DNA of 64,000 nucleotides, taken from Stromatinia cepivora (lineage: Eukaryota > Ascomycota > Leotiomycetes > Helotiales > Sclerotiniaceae). Location of the stretch: assembly GCA_014898415.1 (NCBI GenBank), contig RCTD01000001.1:3286001-3350000 (forward strand), in the 5' to 3' direction. This document shows positions 13,328 to 26,231 of this stretch, one piece after another. The position numbers and the translations under genes are program-made. Under the pieces are notes generated by a model that was not told the DNA's origin, did not search any database, and saw only the letters and a list, made by a program, of their open reading frames with translations. Numbering within the stretch: the first letter of the stretch is position 1; each line of letters opens with the position of its first letter.

Positions 13328-15434
13328 ATGGGAATCAACGGCGACCCAAGCTATGGCTCTTCTATATCTCATGCGAATATCAGAAAGACCCACCATTCCT
13401 TAAATACCCCACCAATATCGACACCACCCCGCTCGTCAACCCCTCCTACCACCACAAGCAAAAGAATGACGGAAAGGAAACCGCAGGAAGAGAACGCAAA
13501 CTCGTCAAGAAATACAAGCAGAGCATATCGTTCAACGATTGATGCGGTCGATTCGAATGCGCTGAGTAAAGCTCTAATGAGAGAATTCGAGGATTCTGGT
13601 GGTAGACATCGTGATATCACACCTGGAGGTAGTCCTAGCAGGAAGCGACAACGAGTGTATGGCGATAGGTAAGAAATATGTTTCTTTATACGCAGCATCC
13701 GTATTGCTGGAGCCTCAGATGTATGGAAGTTTCAAATACTTTTGCTCCATAGGTTTTAATCTTTGTTGGTTCATCCTTTCAAACAACAACTCCACTGGAG
13801 ATTGAGGAGTCTCCGACGTCAAAGCTGAATATGCACCGAAAATTAGTATTGGAGATTGCTTTATCAGGCAGTGTACTGACGTTTCATGTCTAGATTCATT
13901 CCAAATCGAGAAGGACAAGATTTGCAAGCCAGCTTCAGTTTGCTGCATGATGAGGGATCTCCAGCAACACCTTCCAAACAAAAGAAGCGTACCCCGCATG
14001 GCGAGCTCCATTTCCAAAGAAGTAGGTTAAGACGAATATCTCTTGTTGAACAACTAGCTAATCTTATTACCAGCCGAAGAAGCCAATAGGACATTCTCTA
14101 CCTTGCTTAGGTCCGAGCTCTTTGATACCAGCATCCCACAGCCCACACCTACCAGTTTATCACCCGATTCGCATGCGACAACTATCAATGACCCTACTAG
14201 ATCTCACACACCACCTGATATTTCACCTGCGGTTTCATCACTACCCGCATCTCTTACTCCTTCCACTCCACATAAGAATCTCTTTACGTATATGTCCCCG
14301 CGACATCATACCAATATTGCCGGTCATCCCACCCCATCACGAACACCTCAAAGTAGACATGGAATCAATCTCGATGTCCGATCTGAGCTCTACAGTGTCT
14401 CTCCCGTACGATTCAACAGCCAGCAAATGCTAATGAGTCCACGCAAGCAACCTCGAGTTGTGAGCAAGGTACCATATAAAGTTTTGGATGCTCCTGATTT
14501 AGCTGATGATTTCTACCTTAACCTTGTGGATTGGGGAAGCAGCAATGTTCTTGGAGTAGGACTTGGATCTTGTGTGTATATGTGGAATTCACAAACTGGA
14601 CGAGTCAACAAGCTTTGTGAGTTAAATGATGATACAGTCACAAGTGTCTCTTGGATTCAGCGTGGCTCTCATATCGCCATTGGTACTGGAAAGGGATTTG
14701 TTCAGATTTGGGATGCAGAGCGAGTACGACGTCTAAGAACAATGACAGGTCATACAGCCCGAGTTGGTTCTCTTGCTTGGAACGATCATATTCTCACTTC
14801 GGGTTCCAGAGATCGCCTTATTTACCACAGAGATGTACGAGCGCCCGACCAATGGTTGAGAAAATTAGTTGGACATAAGCAAGAAGTTTGCGGTCTCCGT
14901 TGGAATTGCGATGATCAACAGCTCGCATCAGGTGGAAACGACAACAAACTTATGGTTTGGGATAAGCTATCTGATACTCCAACTTACAAATTTAGTGACC
15001 ATACTGCTGCCGTCAAAGCTATTGCTTGGTCCCCTCATCAGAGTGGTCTACTTGCATCTGGAGGCGGTACCGCAGATCGTCGTATCATATTCCATGACAC
15101 TAAGCGTGGTAACAAACTCAACGAGGTTGATACAGGCTCACAAGTATGCAACCTTGCATGGTCGAAGAACTCGAATGAGATCGTATCCACCCATGGTTAT
15201 TCTCAAAATCAAATTGTGGTTTGGAAATACCCGAGCATGCAACAAGTTGTTAGTCTCACAGGTCATACTTACAGAGTACTATACCTGGCAATGAGTCCTG
15301 ATGGCAGAGTTGTAGTAACCGGTGCGGGTGATGAGACTTTGAGGTTTTGGAATGTGTTTGGTAGAAAGCCAGGACAAAGAGATGATTGTGATGCCGGTGG
15401 AGGAAAACTTGCGGATTGGGGTATCATCAGATAG
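13328..15434 (+). CDS. cdh1: APC/C activator Cdh1/Fizzy-related, WD40 protein
   Basis: Three exons, 13328-13668, 13894-14021 and 14074-15434, give 609 residues. Cdh1 recruits substrates to the anaphase-promoting complex in late mitosis and G1. The first intron splits the C-box codon, and joining restores DRFIPNR (about residues 113-119), matching the C-box DR(F/Y)IPxR that contacts the APC/C. The N-terminal 290 residues are Ser/Thr/Pro-rich with many S/T-P sites, as expected for Cdk control. A seven-bladed WD40 propeller fills about 290-590, closing with GAGDETLRFWNVF, a near-invariant Cdc20/Cdh1 signature. The protein ends in Ile-Arg, the IR tail that docks on Cdc27. The second intron joins R-T-EEANRTFSTLLRSELF, a segment conserved in Fzr proteins and unlike Cdc20. 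All functional elements are intact. Confidence 0.96.
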
Positions 15435-17189
15435 TATCTCATGACGTTTTGCTACATTTACAATCTTTGATGGAAAAATAGGGTATGAACGGCGATACGG
15501 TGGTTCCGTGGTGAAAAATTAGCGAAGTTAATGGTGGGATGGTACTCATTTGCATTAGTGGCGTTACGGCACAACTGGTGATATCTATGCTATCTGGCAT
15601 GATGGCTTAGTTGGCATGATATTGCTTGGCATGATATTGCTTGGCATGCAATGGCTGGGAGTGGGCTATTTACATGGTATGGGAGCTGGGAGCGAGCTTT
15701 ATGAATAGGTGCCAAGGAGTTATTACATGCCCTATGTGCATTTGCTTACTTTTTGTGATATTACTTTAATTTTTCAGGGGGGACTCAGATGGTGGTGCAT
15801 GGTGCCATATTGGTTCATCTCTTAGAGAAGACACAGATCAAGTAAAATTAACTGGCTGGGAAAATGGGCTGGTTTTAGGTTAGCTAGATGATTTCATCGT
15901 ATGCAATACTATGATGATTATGATTATGATTATGGAAATACCTTTGTTCTTTGTTTTGTGTCTGGTATTTGAAGTGAGAATTTGATTACTTGGTTTTTGG
16001 TGGTTTTTAGTATGAGTCTCATGTGGGATTAGAATTTTGATTATGATTGCTTTTTAATTTTCGATACTTTGTATAGCAATATTATCATGGGATAGTATGA
16101 CTACAGAGCACTTTCAGGGATCGGGGAATAGGTGGTATATGTGATTGAATAGAGTTGAATGATTTGCCCTCGGTTATAGTGATCGAGGGATGTATATATA
16201 TATTAAATAGGCTGTTATCTAGCCAATGAGTAATCTGAATAGGCTAGATTTTGAATGGTATTATATCATAATCATCTTATCGATCACACGATCGTAGAAT
16301 TTAGGAGGAAAAGCATGTGTTCTGTAGCCTGTGAGTTCGTGCATTGATGGAATTAGTGGTTGGGAAGTATGGCTTATGTGTCACGATGCATATGCATATG
16401 ATGATGAAATAATAGATTAGTTGTAGAAGTAGAAGGAAGAGCTAGCTAGGAAGGGTAGAACCCTTATATGATGTGGAGGTCATACGGTAGAGCTATAGCT
16501 AGCATAGTGTATACCCTAATCCTAAGGCCATAATTCTTATAAACCGGGCCGTGACATTATGGTTTGGTGGTTGTTGGTTCAGGGTTTTTGGATTTGGTGG
16601 TTTGGTGCAAGTACCAAACTTAAAAAGTGAAGGAGGATCTTTATATGATGGCTACAGAAAATATTAGGAGAAAGCAATATTGACATGACTGATAGCTGTT
16701 GGAAAATGAGGTCAATCACATTAATTTCTCACAGGGGATTCTCTGATGATATAATCTCGCTTCGAAGGATGGCCACTTAGAGATGAACATTTCCACAATT
16801 TCAGATGAATGCAGACTTCCTTCATGAATTGGAATCAAATGCACGAACTACAGATTTATGGAACATATCTATTAATTTGTTGAACAAGTGTGTTTTCTAC
16901 AATGAGCTTGTAGAGCATATCCTGAGGCAGTCCCCACATAAGTTTGCTTGTTGTAACGTCAGGTGACAAAGGCTTGACAGTGTTTTATACCACACTCCAG
17001 TCAAAAATCTATCAAAGTGTAAGGAAGTACTTAGCATTCAAGCATAATTTTAGGGTGAATATCAATAGCGGGGTAGATTAAGCAAGGTTACCTGCTAAGT
17101 TGCTTTCTGGTTCCTGCTTCATCAAAACACTTCTCGATTTTGCACCTTCCTAAAGCAAATCAACACAACAATCAAAAATTTCATTCAAC
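15435..17189. other. Intergenic region between co-oriented genes (1.75 kb)
   Basis: T/G-rich sequence downstream of CDH1, likely containing its 3' UTR, plus the promoter of the gene at 17190. It contains a 15-bp tandem repeat at 15611-15655. The stretch just before 17190 is rich in CAA and C/T, typical of a fungal 5' UTR. No coding frame is supported. Confidence 0.55.
15611..15655. repeat. 15-bp tandem repeat, three units
   Basis: TTGGCATGATATTGC occurs twice exactly (15611-15625, 15626-15640), followed by a variant copy TTGGCATGCAATGGC. Further GGCATGAT words precede it. It lies about 180 bases after the CDH1 stop codon. Confidence 0.85.
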
Positions 17190-20100
17190 ATGTCTGATCG
17201 AATTGATCGCCTGAGAGCTTTGACAGGTCAACAAGAAGTTTACCATAATCCTAAGATGGAGGAAACGCAAGCCGAAGGAGAAGATGCATTCGTGCTCCCG
17301 GAAGGATTCACGATTACGGCTCACCATGTCTACGAGGGTACTTCAGAAGAGGATAATACTCCACCTACTCGAGCATCAAAATCGAAGAAATCGAAGCAAC
17401 GTAGTAATGTTCGTGAGCAGCAGTGGGAAGAAGATGCAGAAGAGGATGGTGCGGAGAATTTGACGGCTAGAATGCGAGCTGGTATGAATCAGAGTCAGTA
17501 TGGATCATCGGCGCCATTACTTTGTATGTTATATTGTACTATCTTTGCTGGGATATTCTAATTTTGAGGTGCAGATCCTGAGTTGGGTTCCAATGACTTC
17601 CAAGAGTACAAAGCTCTAGAATATGGTCAGCTTGCTGCGGAGGGAGAGAGTTTCTGTTCTTGGAAGACTGTAACTCAGTATCCATACAGATATGTTGGCA
17701 ACGGTAATAGACCGATGGTAAGAGGCTAAACTATTATCTCTCCAAGGCCCTCTATCATATGTACTGCGGGGTCGATCGTCGATCGTCCTATTTGAGTGGA
17801 TCATTCACTCAATCCTTCGATAATTTCCCCCTTCTTCCAGCTCTTCCAAAACCATATATATGCTGATAAGTCTCTAGGTCACGGAGCGCTTTTTCAACAA
17901 CGGTAAATGCTACTTTCAAACTTGGGATTTGTGAGTTAGCCTTGTTTATCTTTCAACCCTGACTTCTTTGACCTCAAAGTTGTTACAGCCCCTTGACGGA
18001 TTTCTACACGTTTCCCCTGCCCCTATTCTGACACCCGATAGCTTTTACCTATACAGATTTAAAGAGGATTCGAATCAAAACCCGATAATCCTCGTTCCTA
18101 CTAAGCAAGTCGAATACTTCCTGGCTGTTATTAATAGATCACTTGGTATAAATCTTACCATTCCTCCCGGATCCAAGGGCGAATTTGAGGCAGTATTCAA
18201 TAACGACGGCACTCCCTACCCCAGATATCTTGGTCGAGTATTGAACAAAAAAATGGCGGATGAGTTGAAAGAAAACGTTCCGCCTCGATACTACAAGCTT
18301 GATGGCGAACCTCCCATCACAGAACCACTCGTAGATATATCACTTGAGGCCTTTAGAGCCAAGATTGAGGCTATGAATCTAACTGCAAAGAACAAGAAAG
18401 CACAAAATAAGGAGAGGCAAAAAGTTGAGCGATTTGCCAAGCAACAAGCCTGGAAGGATTCTACCAAGCGTGTTCAGCGTTATCTCGGATTGCGAAAACG
18501 TTCAGACAATGACACAGGTCACAACTCCTCTGAAGACAATACATTCTACGATCCGGAGGAGCGTACAAAGTTTATGATGGAAGATGCGGTCGTTTTCATC
18601 TGCATAGATGTTGAAGCATACGAACTAAACAACAACATCGTTACAGAGATTGGCATTGCTACTTTGGATGTTCTGGACATTGCTAACATGGAACCGGGTG
18701 TGCTTGGAGAGAATTGGAGAAAGGCTATTCGTGCAAGACATTTCCGCATCAAAGAGCATATGCATCTCAATAACACAAAGCATGTTCAGGGATGTCCTGA
18801 AAGTTTTGAGTTCGGGTATGTTTTTCCTTTTCCCGTTCAAAAATCCTCGTGACTCCCAATATCATTTCATTCTGCACTTCAGCTTGAGGGTTTTGGGTGG
18901 TACGGACTGTTAGACACCATTTTCCCTCTCTTCGAGGCCTATATAAAGGCAGTTACTAACACTTATGCCTGAACAGCACGAGCGAAGTTATCTTTATAGA
19001 CGATGCACCTCACGTAGTTGGCACCTGTTTCAAATATCCTTTCTCCGACCCTTCTCCTTCTGCCGAACTCGCCGATAAGAAACGTAACATCATCCTCGTC
19101 GGCCACGATGTCGATGCTGATATTCGTTTCCTCCGCCAAATTGGCTACGAAATCAACAACCTCAATCTGCATGAAGGTTGTGATACCACTCTTATGTGGC
19201 GAGCTTTAAACCGGGAACCCAATCCAACCAAGTTGTCTAATATCCTTGAAAAGATCGGCATTGCAGCTTGGAATTTACATAATGCGGGTAATGATGCCGT
19301 ATATACTTTGCAAGCTATGTTGGGAATTGCTTGCAAGCATTTGGCGGATAAGAAGATTGAAAGAAAGGAGAGAGACAAGTTGAAGAAAGATAGAATTTCC
19401 GAGTATGTCTAGATATCAACTCTGCTTTACTCTCTAAGTTTCTATCATACCCCATTTCATTGAGTTTAACCAGTATACTAACTTATGGAACAAACAGAGC
19501 TGTCAAAGAAGCAGCAGAAATGGCCTATGAGCGTGAAGAAGGTTGGTCCTCAGATGGTAGCGACGGTGGTGATCGCATCACACCCGAGCAAGCACAGGCC
19601 AAGAAAGCAGCTGATGCTGCCAAGAAAGCCGCAAGTAAAAGAAAAAAGGTGACAGATGTAAATGAGTTGTGGCGCGATGGCTCTAAACCAGCAACTGCTA
19701 CTTCTTCTACCTCTTGGGCTGGTATTGCTCAAGGCTCAAACCAGGCTTCTCAAGGAGGATGGGGAACACCACCCGCCACTCCGACAAAGAATAGAAATAT
19801 TGATACTGGTTCTGCTTCTAGACCTGAGCCAGCGCTTATACCTGCAGAGCGATTCGGATATTCGAGCGGATATAAGAGCCCGGCACTAAAGCTTTACCCA
19901 TCAGCTAGCATCAATACTGGTTTTAAGTCTGCTGCTGATATCAAAGCCAACTCCGAGGAGCAAGTCACGTCTGATACCCGTATAGATGGTGATTGGGGTC
20001 AAGAGTGGGCAACTCGTGATACAGAAGCGGCTTCTATCCCAGCTTCAACCAACAAAGTATCCACATCTACATCTGCCAATACCGGTATCACAGGCCTCGA

Positions 20101-20206
20101 AAAAGCAATGCAAACCACCACACTCGCCGAACTCCAAGAACAAGGCAGAATTCCCGCTGATCTTTCAGTAAACGCACCAAAAAGAAATCGTAGGGTTAAG
20201 TGGTAA
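17190..20206 (+). CDS. Gfd2/YDR514C-like protein with DEDDh 3'-5' exonuclease domain
   Basis: Six exons: 17190-17523, 17575-17717, 17878-17930, 18042-18815, 18977-19402 and 19498-20206, giving 812 residues with all phases consistent. The 53-nt third exon was chosen because it yields VTERFFNNGKCYFQTWDFFY, joining smoothly at both ends; a nearer acceptor at 17840 would not. The catalytic residues of a DEDDh nuclease are visible: D366-x-E368 in FICIDVEAYE, H478-D479 with D481/D483 in GHDVDAD, and H536/D541 in HNAGND. The family is named from yeast Gfd2, linked to mRNA export and Dbp5. A Lys-rich linker precedes the nuclease domain. The last 170 residues are disordered and carry Trp next to Gly/Ala (W650, W665, W743, W746), reminiscent of GW/WG Argonaute-binding tails. 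Nuclease activity is inferred. Confidence 0.88.
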
Positions 20207-21437
20207 ATGTAGTTTCGCTTTTTTGCTTCTTTTGCTTCGTCTCTGAGAGAATTCAAGGGGACATTCTATCTTCTTTCTTCGGTTGATGCCGTTGCAACAT
20301 ACTTTGTATTGCATGGATATACATACATATCTCGTTTTCTTTTTCTTCTTCTTTGCGTACGGGATTACATCGGCCCAGATGTGAATGAATGAATGCGCAG
20401 CGAAGAACATTGCGTTGGGTTTGCGTGGGAATTTCTTTCATTCATTTGGTTTTTGTGAATTACGCATGCATGCACGGTACGACGAGCAAGCGAGCGAGCA
20501 CGCATCGCATGGATGAATGGATGAATTTCTTTGGGTTCTACAGCGAGTAGTAAATAGATACATGAGCAAGCATAGTGTGCGAGGACTACATAGCATACAT
20601 AGCAAGGAATAATCTTACATTTCATGGATTAATTGGAATGCTTCGCATTAACATTCATATTCACATTCATCTCCATCATTATGACCAAATCAACAAACTG
20701 TAGAAAATTCATATCTGAGAGTATAAAGGTCCATATCCATACCTAAATAGGTATGGAAATGAAAATGTGATTTATTATTCTCATATAACGGGAAAAAGAG
20801 GAGATTTCAGAATGTGATTGATATCAATCCATTGGTAATGTACAATTAAACGCCATCCATCCATCAATCGATCCATGCGTCTATCTGTTGATTCATCATA
20901 GATTCATGGATTCATGAATAAAACCACCTCGCCACCGCGCTGCCAATATGATACGTGAACGCCATTCGCTATTATGCTATTCTGAGAAGATTTGTGGGAA
21001 TTTTTGTGGAACATCCAGGAAGATGTGAAAGTGCTGTACAGGGGAGAATTCGGGGGTTGGGTAATTGAGGTTGCTGGTGATTGCTGGTTTTATCGGTTCG
21101 AGAGGAGGTATATAGAGCGGAGGAGATGTCAGATGTGACTGAGGATAAGCTATTGTGGATCGCAAGCTTTGTTTTCGCAGATGGATGTTGAGGAATATGT
21201 AGAAGTTCGTAGAAGTAATCGCAGTAGTGAGGAAATGCCATCGGAACAAAATCAAGTCATACCAAATCGCAGAAGAGCGTGCACGAAGCGACAGGAACAT
21301 GGTCGGTAAAGTAAGGGCAAAAATCGGAAGTATGCGAATAATTGAAGTATGTGTAAGTCGAGAAATAGGAAATCATCGGCTTGATCCAAGTAAAGTCTAT
21401 CCAAACCCAGGGAAATTGCATGCGGTAATCAGGAAGA
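20207..21437. other. Intergenic spacer between convergent genes
   Basis: 1.2 kb between the stop of the exonuclease-like gene (plus) and the stop of TIM14 (minus). It has repeated GAATGAATG, ATTCAT and CATACAT words, i.e. low-complexity 3' flank. Open frames overlap on the opposite strand and have no domain signature. Confidence 0.55.
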
Positions 21438-21867
21438 TCAACCATTTTTCTCCAAAAATTCCTTCGCTTCGTTCACTTTGGTGGCTAGGTATGGTGAACC
21501 TCCACGATCTGGATGATTTAACATCATTAGAGTACGGTGATTCTTTCGTATGCGCTCTTTGGTAAGTTGTCGTTCGCTTTGAGAAAAGAAACGATTAGTT
21601 TGTGCGATGAGTGAGGGTAGATTCAACTTACCTAAGCTGTAAAATGAGTGAAGCTTCTCTGCGATTCATCTTTGGTTCAAATCCACCCTTGTAAAAAGCT
21701 TTCCCAAGTGCTCCGACGGCTTCTCCCCGCGATTTTCTAAAGGCTACGAGACCGGCGCGGCCCTATGAGTGAGGTTAGGATTGAGGTGTGGAGAATAGAG
21801 GAGAGAAAATACTTACTAAAAACGCCGCGGCAGCAACCCCCGCAGTGATTGTAAGAATTGATGCCAT
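21438..21867 (-). CDS. PAM18: Mitochondrial import motor J-protein Tim14/Pam18
   Basis: Three exons, 21867-21817, 21762-21632 and 21576-21438, give 106 residues. Pam18 sits in the mitochondrial inner membrane and stimulates the ATPase of mtHsp70 in the presequence translocase motor. The first exon encodes a short hydrophobic segment ([17 protein letters not shown]) that would be the membrane anchor. Then follow a linker rich in basic residues, the signature [19 protein letters not shown], and a J-domain with the obligatory HPD tripeptide at about 82-84 followed by [20 protein letters not shown]. This is close to the yeast protein's core but lacks its longer N-terminal extension, as in most other eukaryotes. 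Introns are 54 and 55 nt. The gene is tail to tail with its left neighbour. Confidence 0.96.
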
Positions 21868-24800
21868 TTTTTTCTCTGGTTCTGGCTCGGTGTTGGTGGT
21901 GGTATGTCTGGTGAGAGAGGGGCGTCGTTCTTTTATATCTTCCCAATACCTATCCAATGGACTTTATTGCAAGTTGGATTTGGAGATCAATTCATGTTGG
22001 CTCGGTCCGACTATTGTTCCTTTTTAGATACCAGCGGCCGCTTCGGGTATCTACCAATGGTTGTTGTTGATGGAAAACTGATTATTAAGCCAGTCTCTAA
22101 GACTCAAACCATAACTGGGTTGAACTGTTCTTGTCTATCTTAATTGGGATGAGATATCCCAAGGTATAAATGAGCCTCTGTACATTAGTAATACCATCAC
22201 AGCTTAATCAAGTGGAGTTTGCTCAGTAACTCAATGCATCTAGATCTCTCACTCTAGGAACTTATATCTAGATATATGTACTCTAGGTACTTTAGTCTCT
22301 GAAATGGCCAAGGGCAAGCAGGATATATTTGCCAGACTATTAAGTAGTAGTATTGGGCTTTTTACCAAAATAAATATAAGTATCCAGCGAGTTTTCGTCC
22401 AGTCCCCATGAACTCACATTCCCGTTAGTGCGGACCGAAGATCAGTAAGGAGGGGCTGAAAGTGGGCTCAATGCTGTCGGATATCATCATTGCTAATACT
22501 GAGATTGAGGTTGGTAATACATTCATTCAAGTCTGAAAGCAGGGAAAAGTATCTTGTGCAGTTCTTCCTATTGAAAATGAGTCATGAGTTTGTTATGACT
22601 TAACTAGATTGATGGATTCTCCGTTCTTTTTAGATCTATTTTCACGTTTCCCATGGTCTTTGAATTCCGATCTGTTTGGGCATTGTCCCTTGGAGTTGTT
22701 AATGACATTTGGTATTTTAAATAACACTCAAAGATCCACAAATTCTCGGGGAGTCAAGCAAATTTAAGTGTTGCCACCGGAGACTGTTTAAATTATTAGA
22801 ATCCTGAGTGCACTTCTCTCCTGTCTCTTTCACTTCTTCATCCCTAGCATCTGGCCCAGCGGCTAACAGTATCCCTATCTCACTCTCTGGGTAGAGACTA
22901 GATATTGAGATTGTTTTAATTCTTTTCCACAATCATGGTAACCTCTACTCGAGTAATTCATTCTTGCCGAGAAATACACTTCCTTCTACACTGCTTTGGA
23001 CAGCTGGGATCATGTCAAATTGGGTTATTGTGAATCCTTTAATCAATTAGCTTTGGCCGCTCCTCTGATGATATCTTGTAACTTCCGTATTCGGTAGATA
23101 TTCTTCCCTAAGAAAAAACTTATAAAACTTTTGATGCTCGTCTGTCATGCCCAAGACCCGGCAGTTCCGGGCGCACATTTGTACTTAACTCTTTCAATAG
23201 ATCGATTTCAATTGTTGGTCTTTTTGAGTGGTAATGTTTCCTCTTCAAGGTTATGTTATACCATCATTCGTATTATGAACACTCTTCCCCTTCCTCATAT
23301 ATTGATTTGTCTGCCTAGGGTCATTTACCATAACTATTCCAGATCCTAAATGTCTGATTCTAGCTTCTTTACAGTGTACCTCAAGATATAAGTATAATCT
23401 ACTAAAGACTATCATTTTCTCCCCATTCAATAGATGGGATGACCAACGACGACCGCCTCAATATTCATTCTGTACAAGAAGATAGGAAATGCCAAAATGA
23501 CGAGACTCTCACCATTCACAATTTCCCGCCACCCCCTCCTGCTCTTCTCTCCGCATGTCCATTCCATCCTGTTACACCGTAGCGAGCGTTTCTCAAAGTA
23601 TCAAATACGAGACATCATGCATGCAAAATCAGTGTACAATCCCGAATTCCTTGATGTCATTACATGCCCACATCTTTCTGCATCTGCTTCACCATCTATA
23701 CAGACCATCGCAGATCACTACAGCGAGTCGCTTGAGCTCGACTCGCTCCCCACCTACCTCGCTAATGCCCTCAGGCGAGACCATGTAGAAAGAAGCTGAT
23801 GGTAGAACTAGCGTCTATGAAATCGATAACTACTGAAACTTAGTAACCACATTTGAATTGAAATCTTGCGATAGTACCTCTTTAACGGAATTGGAATAGA
23901 TGTGCTGAATGTTATAGCCCCGCTTTGGATGACGTCCTAGAAGATGAGAGTGGTGTACTAATACCGGCTATCACTAGCACATGCGCCCTTCCATCATGTA
24001 CCAATTTTTTGACAATTTTCACCTCGCTGCTGCTTGTAAATCGCCGCTTTTTTCGGTTCTCATTAGCCACCGTAGCGGCACCGTTTCATGTCGTTGATTC
24101 CGCCCTCATCATCCTTAATCCGTGGTACTGCTGTGCCCTCGGGTTCTCTCATATCTTACAATCCCATCATCTTCCCCATCACATCATCTTATTCATTCTA
24201 GCTCAAGGTACTTAATTGCGAGCGACTAAAACAACCAAAAACCACGAGTGAGGTATCCATCGGATCATCCACAGTCATCAATAATCATTGATTTTCAAAG
24301 GACTTATAAACACCAAATCTGGCTCTATCAGTGTTGCACCAGGGGGATCTCCATTAAATAGCTGGGACAAAATGGACTTGAATCTTCGACCTATACCGGA
24401 ATACTCAAAGACTTCTTGTGAATTGTCTAACATGGACTCTTATTCTTTTCCATTCATACATGAGATGATATCCATGGCCATTCAGTATCTAAGAGGCACA
24501 AGATCTTTGTATTGAAAACTACCAATACCAATCTTTGGAAGTGTAATATCTTCACTATTAATATTGAAGGTAAAGCCCCATGGCCTGAGCATCCATTTCT
24601 CCCTAGTAATCATACCCTCTTGTGGATAGTGCCTTGGCGAGGTCAGTTAGGAGAGTAATTGATGAGTGAATACTTGTATTCTGTGATAGATACCCATTCT
24701 TACAACATGTCAGTAGTAGTAATTATCAAATCTATCTAGCTCTGTGAATGTTAGATGAAATAATGTAAGGAAGATAGATTTCAGTGCAGTAGCCTTGGAG

Positions 24801-25445
24801 AATGAAATTGCGAAAGTTCGGGTATCTATCTACCTACCTACCTATCTAGTATTGAATTTCTTGAGAATTTCTCCAAGATAGATATAAAAAACAGGTATAA
24901 AAAAGGAGAAAAGGATTGGATTGGATTGAATTGGAGTGGATTAATTACTATTCATTTTTTTTAGATCTAGGGATATAAGTGAAAGATGAAATGAGAGGAG
25001 ATTTGATTTATTGTATATAATTAATAAATTCTCATGATGAGAAAAGAAACATTAATATAATTAATAGTTTAAGTTTAATATAGGGTTTAGAGAGATACAC
25101 GATAGAGGGTTAAGTTCATTAAAATAATTCTTTTTTTACATCACAAGATAATCACTGATTCCTTCTCAATATTCTCAAGATTGTAAGAGGCAAGCTAGCA
25201 AATTGATGTCACTTTTTCATTTGTGTCCTTTCACTACGCAGTAGATAGAAGAAACATAAAAGAAATGAGGCTAATGAGATGCGCCAGAGATAAATCCTTG
25301 GTTCTTTTTGAAACACCATCCATATCTTCTTTGAACTCCAGATCCAAAGAAGCCACCCTTTCATTTATCTTCCTCCACTGCAAATTCATATCTCGTCAAA
25401 TCTTGATTGTAGCTAGATGCCCGCTCTTTTAAGTATTCCAGCAAT
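21868..25445. other. Gene-poor intergenic region (3.6 kb)
   Basis: No gene is supported. The left end is the TIM14 promoter. A frame at 23497-23799 (plus) and one at 23925-24215 (plus) are open, but have no conserved motif, and codon use looks random. From about 24820 to 25140 the sequence is very AT-rich, with CTAC/CTAT repeats near 24828-24850. A non-coding RNA cannot be excluded by eye. Confidence 0.45.
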
Positions 25446-26231
25446 TCAAAGACTTCCTTTCCTAGGGAAACTAACTCCTTCGACCGCTGCATTATCAACG
25501 AACCAACTGCACCTCTCTCTAGCCCCTTCATTAACCAATGCACAAGGTAATCCATTCCCTCCTTCGAAAATCGCCTTCATGATCTCCTTCTTTCCACCCC
25601 CTGTTGCTACGAAAGCTATCTTAACTCCATGGGTTACAACCGGTAATGTAAGTGTAATTCTCTTTGGCGGTGGTTTCGGACTATCTTCAATCGGCGCAAC
25701 CCAAGCATCCGTCTCTCTCAATAATGCATGACCGGGGAACAAACTACACGTATGACCATCCGGTCCACATCCCAAGAGCAACAAATCGAAAATCGGTAAT
25801 TTGACCGAATCTCTCGAAGCAAAACTGCGTACGAGAAGTTGTTCATATTGATCCGCCAATTCCTGTACATCATTCAAATGCGCCGTATCGATTGGATGAA
25901 CGGTAGGTTTCCCCATCTCGGCCGGAATCTTATCGAGTAATTCGCTCTTTAATAATGCGTAATTGGAATCTTCATGATCGAGAGGAACGGCTCTTTCGTC
26001 TGCGAAAAAGATTTCCCATTTGGAGAAATGGATAGTATCTTCCGGACCATGTGATGGGGCGAGAAGGGCTGCAGCGAGAGTTTTGGGTAGAGAACCTCCA
26101 GATACGGCGATTTTGAAGGCGTCGTGACGGGCGAGTCCGGCGCTTTGCGCTTGTACGATGTATTGGCGGAGAGTCGTGGCGAGGGTATCGATGGATGGGA
26201 AGGCGAAGAGGTTAGGTTGTGAGCCAACCAT
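25446..26231 (-). CDS. 6-phosphogluconolactonase
   Basis: One uninterrupted exon of 261 residues, the usual family length. The enzyme hydrolyses 6-phosphogluconolactone to 6-phosphogluconate, the second step of the oxidative pentose phosphate pathway in the cytosol. The glucosamine-6-phosphate isomerase/6PGL fold is clear: an early phosphate loop (KIAVSGGSLPK), the mid segment WEIFFADERAVPLDHEDSNY, and the hallmark LGCGPDGHTCSLFPGH with the catalytic-region His. ITLTLPVVTHGVKIAFVATG follows near the C-terminus. The start MVGSQPNLFAF fits because the next in-frame Met lies far inside the fold. It is divergently oriented from the Pho13-type phosphatase gene, 1.9 kb away. Confidence 0.96.
   Translation of the reverse strand: MVGSQPNLFAFPSIDTLATTLRQYIVQAQSAGLARHDAFKIAVSGGSLPKTLAAALLAPSHGPEDTIHFSKWEIFFADERAVPLDHEDSNYALLKSELLDKIPAEMGKPTVHPIDTAHLNDVQELADQYEQLLVRSFASRDSVKLPIFDLLLLGCGPDGHTCSLFPGHALLRETDAWVAPIEDSPKPPPKRITLTLPVVTHGVKIAFVATGGGKKEIMKAIFEGGNGLPCALVNEGARERCSWFVDNAAVEGVSFPRKGSL

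Noticed and set aside
17840..17905. Alternative third exon of the exonuclease-like gene starting at the TTCCAG acceptor
   Set aside because: It gives a segment that does not connect in phase with the next exon, while the acceptor at 17877 gives a continuous, family-like sequence.
23497..23799. 100-codon plus-strand frame as a possible gene
   Set aside because: No start context, intron, signal peptide or domain, and the overlapping frame is equally open.
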